Assembly: GCF_005116445.1 (NCBI RefSeq)
Contig: NZ_SWBQ01000001.1
Location: forward strand, 868,001-932,000
DNA from: Pedobacter frigoris
GTDB taxonomy: Bacteria > Bacteroidota > Bacteroidia > Sphingobacteriales > Sphingobacteriaceae
Direction: 5' to 3'
Length of the DNA: 64,000 nucleotides
Part shown: positions 62,579 through 64,000 of the stretch, piece after piece
How the letters are laid out: every line of letters begins with the position of its first letter
How positions within the stretch are numbered: the first letter of the stretch is position 1
Made by a program: the position numbers and the translations under genes
Notes under the pieces: generated by a model
The model's database searches: none
Told to the model about the DNA's origin: nothing
Seen by the model: only the letters and a program-made list of their open reading frames with translations

Positions 62579-64000
62579 ATGATAAGAAACAAAAGTGTCG
62601 TAAAGGCATTAAATTGTGTTTTTTTAGTTGCTGCATCCATTATAGGATGTGGTGCTTTTGTGCCATTGGTTTCATCCGCCCAAAACAATACACCTAAACA
62701 CGTAAGTACTGATTCGTTGAGTAAGGTAAATCAACTCAATGAAGTCAATATCAAGAAAATAAAAATCAGCAGGAGACAAACTTCATCTACTCCTCTACAA
62801 ATATTATCAGGCGAGGAGCTTCAGAAACTGAACAGTTTATCTGTTGCAGATGCGGTTCGTTTTTTCTCCGGGGTACAATTGAAAGATTATGGTGGCATTG
62901 GCGGATTGAAGACCATCAATGTTCGCAGTATGGGTACCAACCATACAGCGGTGTTTTATGACGGCGTGCAATTGGGCAATGCCCAGAACGGGCAGGTAGA
63001 CCTTGGCAAATTTTCGCTCGATAACATTGAGGAGATAGAACTGTATAACGGTCAGAAGAGCTCTATATTTCAATCGGCCAAAGGTCTTGCCTCTGGAAGT
63101 TCGCTATATCTTAAATCCAAACAACCCGACTTTGCTAATTGCAGGACACAGAAAATCCGAGCAGCCATAAAAGGGGGCTCATTTGGATTGGTTAATCCAT
63201 CTCTATTGTGGCAAAGTAAAATCAGCAATAGTGTTTATAGCTCAGTCAGTGCCGAATATAAAAATGCAAATGGCCGTTACAAGTTTCGCGCTACCAATGG
63301 CGTATACGATACTACAGCAGTGCGGACGGATGGCGATATTGAAACCATGCGTTTGGAGCTGGGGCTAAATGGGGTATTGCCTGATAGCAGTAAATGGAGG
63401 ATTAAATTGTATGGTTATAAAGATAACCAGGGACTACCAGGTGCGGTTGTAAACAATGTATTTGCCTTTTCGCAAAGGATGTGGAACAGGAACCTTTTTG
63501 CGCAGTCGGCCTATGAAAAAACTGTTGGCAAATACAGTTTACTGGCCACAGCAAAGTATGCCAACGATTACCAGCGTTATCTTAATCCTGATATTGTCAC
63601 TGTCGATGGTTTGCAGGAAAACAACTACTACCAGCAGGAAATATATGTTTCTTTGGCCAATAAACTGGAACTGACGAAATATTGGGATGTGGTATTGTCG
63701 GCCGATTACCAATGGAATAAGCTAAATGCCGATCTGTACCGCTTTTCATATCCTGTAAGGAATACAATATTAGCCGCTTTGGCTACACAACTCCATTTTG
63801 AAAGGCTGGACCTCCAGGCCAGTTTGTTGAGCACGCTTAAGTACGACAGCACAAAGCGTGGACCTGAAGATCCGGACAGAAATGAACTTACACCTACAAT
63901 CCTGGTATCCTGGCAACCCTTTAACCAAAAGGAGTTCAGGTTGCGCTCATTTTTCAAAAGCATTTTCAGGATGCCAACATTTAACGATCTTTATTACACC
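62579..64000 (+). CDS. TonB-dependent receptor, probably vitamin B12 (BtuB-like), truncated by the window
   Basis: 474 codons to the edge without a stop. Signal-like N-terminus (VFLVAASIIGCGAFVPLV, then SSAQ), TonB-box-like LNEVNIKK, then the plug: EELQKLNSLSVADAVRFFSG (near 82-101), NVRSMGTNHTAVFYDGVQLG (near 117-136) and the IEEIELYNGQKSS segment (near 149). Barrel strands follow with the usual alternating hydrophobic residues. The B12 riboswitch upstream predicts cobalamin as ligand. Companion btuF/btuCD genes would lie beyond the edge. Confidence 0.9.
   Translation, partial: MIRNKSVVKALNCVFLVAASIIGCGAFVPLVSSAQNNTPKHVSTDSLSKVNQLNEVNIKKIKISRRQTSSTPLQILSGEELQKLNSLSVADAVRFFSGVQLKDYGGIGGLKTINVRSMGTNHTAVFYDGVQLGNAQNGQVDLGKFSLDNIEEIELYNGQKSSIFQSAKGLASGSSLYLKSKQPDFANCRTQKIRAAIKGGSFGLVNPSLLWQSKISNSVYSSVSAEYKNANGRYKFRATNGVYDTTAVRTDGDIETMRLELGLNGVLPDSSKWRIKLYGYKDNQGLPGAVVNNVFAFSQRMWNRNLFAQSAYEKTVGKYSLLATAKYANDYQRYLNPDIVTVDGLQENNYYQQEIYVSLANKLELTKYWDVVLSADYQWNKLNADLYRFSYPVRNTILAALATQLHFERLDLQASLLSTLKYDSTKRGPEDPDRNELTPTILVSWQPFNQKEFRLRSFFKSIFRMPTFNDLYYT

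Overview
The window comes from the chromosome of a Bacteroidota bacterium, most likely a Sphingobacteriaceae member close to Pedobacter. The grounds are a FecI-like sigma factor / FecR / SusC / SusD cluster, the futalosine (mqn) menaquinone route, DUF6266, DUF3857 and DUF2911 proteins, moderately AT-rich DNA, few Shine-Dalgarno sites, several TTG starts, and promoters of the Bacteroidota type (TTTG, 19-21 bp, TAnnTTTG). I see no rRNA, tRNA, CRISPR array or intact insertion sequence. The species assignment is inference.

Layout. 1-5.4 kb: the end of a 2-oxoacid dehydrogenase E2 gene, then a methionine block on the minus strand. A promoter, a SAM riboswitch and an unannotated 26-codon Cys/Met-rich leader ORF precede metY-metX-hom, with a second trans-sulfuration enzyme upstream. 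5.5-20.3 kb is the accessory part: a lipoprotein, two DUF6266 paralogues, a FecI/FecR-controlled SusC-SusD-thioredoxin uptake locus interrupted by an Rpn-family nuclease gene with a duplicated C-terminal domain, a Crp-like regulator, a small-protein/nucleotidyltransferase pair with the look of a toxin-antitoxin module, and DUF2911. 20.4-26.3 kb: mqnE-phosphatase-mqnA, mutS, an NlpC/P60 lipoprotein and a tiny membrane protein. 26.3-40.4 kb: two DUF3857 proteins, a DEDDh exonuclease, queG, a GNAT-nitrilase fusion, ruvB, a 3-hydroxyacyl-CoA dehydrogenase, pdxH, yqgE, purE-purK and a BaiN-type flavoprotein. 40.6-52 kb: a secreted propeller-amidohydrolase, recQ, a DUF2807 lipoprotein, an MFS/Atg22-like transporter, a LutA-like protein, and thrS-infC-rpmI-rplT. 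52-64 kb: bioF-bioD, a divergent XRE-S24 repressor / GIY-YIG pair, a peptidase-propeller-barrel protein, a class A PBP, a PPK2 kinase, and a cobalamin riboswitch ahead of a TonB-dependent receptor that runs off the end.

The most interesting signals are: (i) the rpn gene followed by a free-standing copy of its own C-terminal domain, with exactly one extra four-residue repeat, resembling a separated intragenic antitoxin; (ii) the Cys/Met-rich leader ORF between the SAM aptamer and metY; (iii) three unrelated intergenic arrays that all share an exact 11-bp period; (iv) a REP-like palindrome and a 32-bp direct repeat inside the fecR reading frame; (v) a terminator pointing the wrong way between fecR and susC, suggesting an antisense RNA; (vi) a nucleotidyltransferase module lying between two copies of a Crp-type helix-turn-helix coding end; and (vii) TAnnTTTG promoter elements only 3-7 nt from several start codons, suggesting leaderless or near-leaderless mRNAs.
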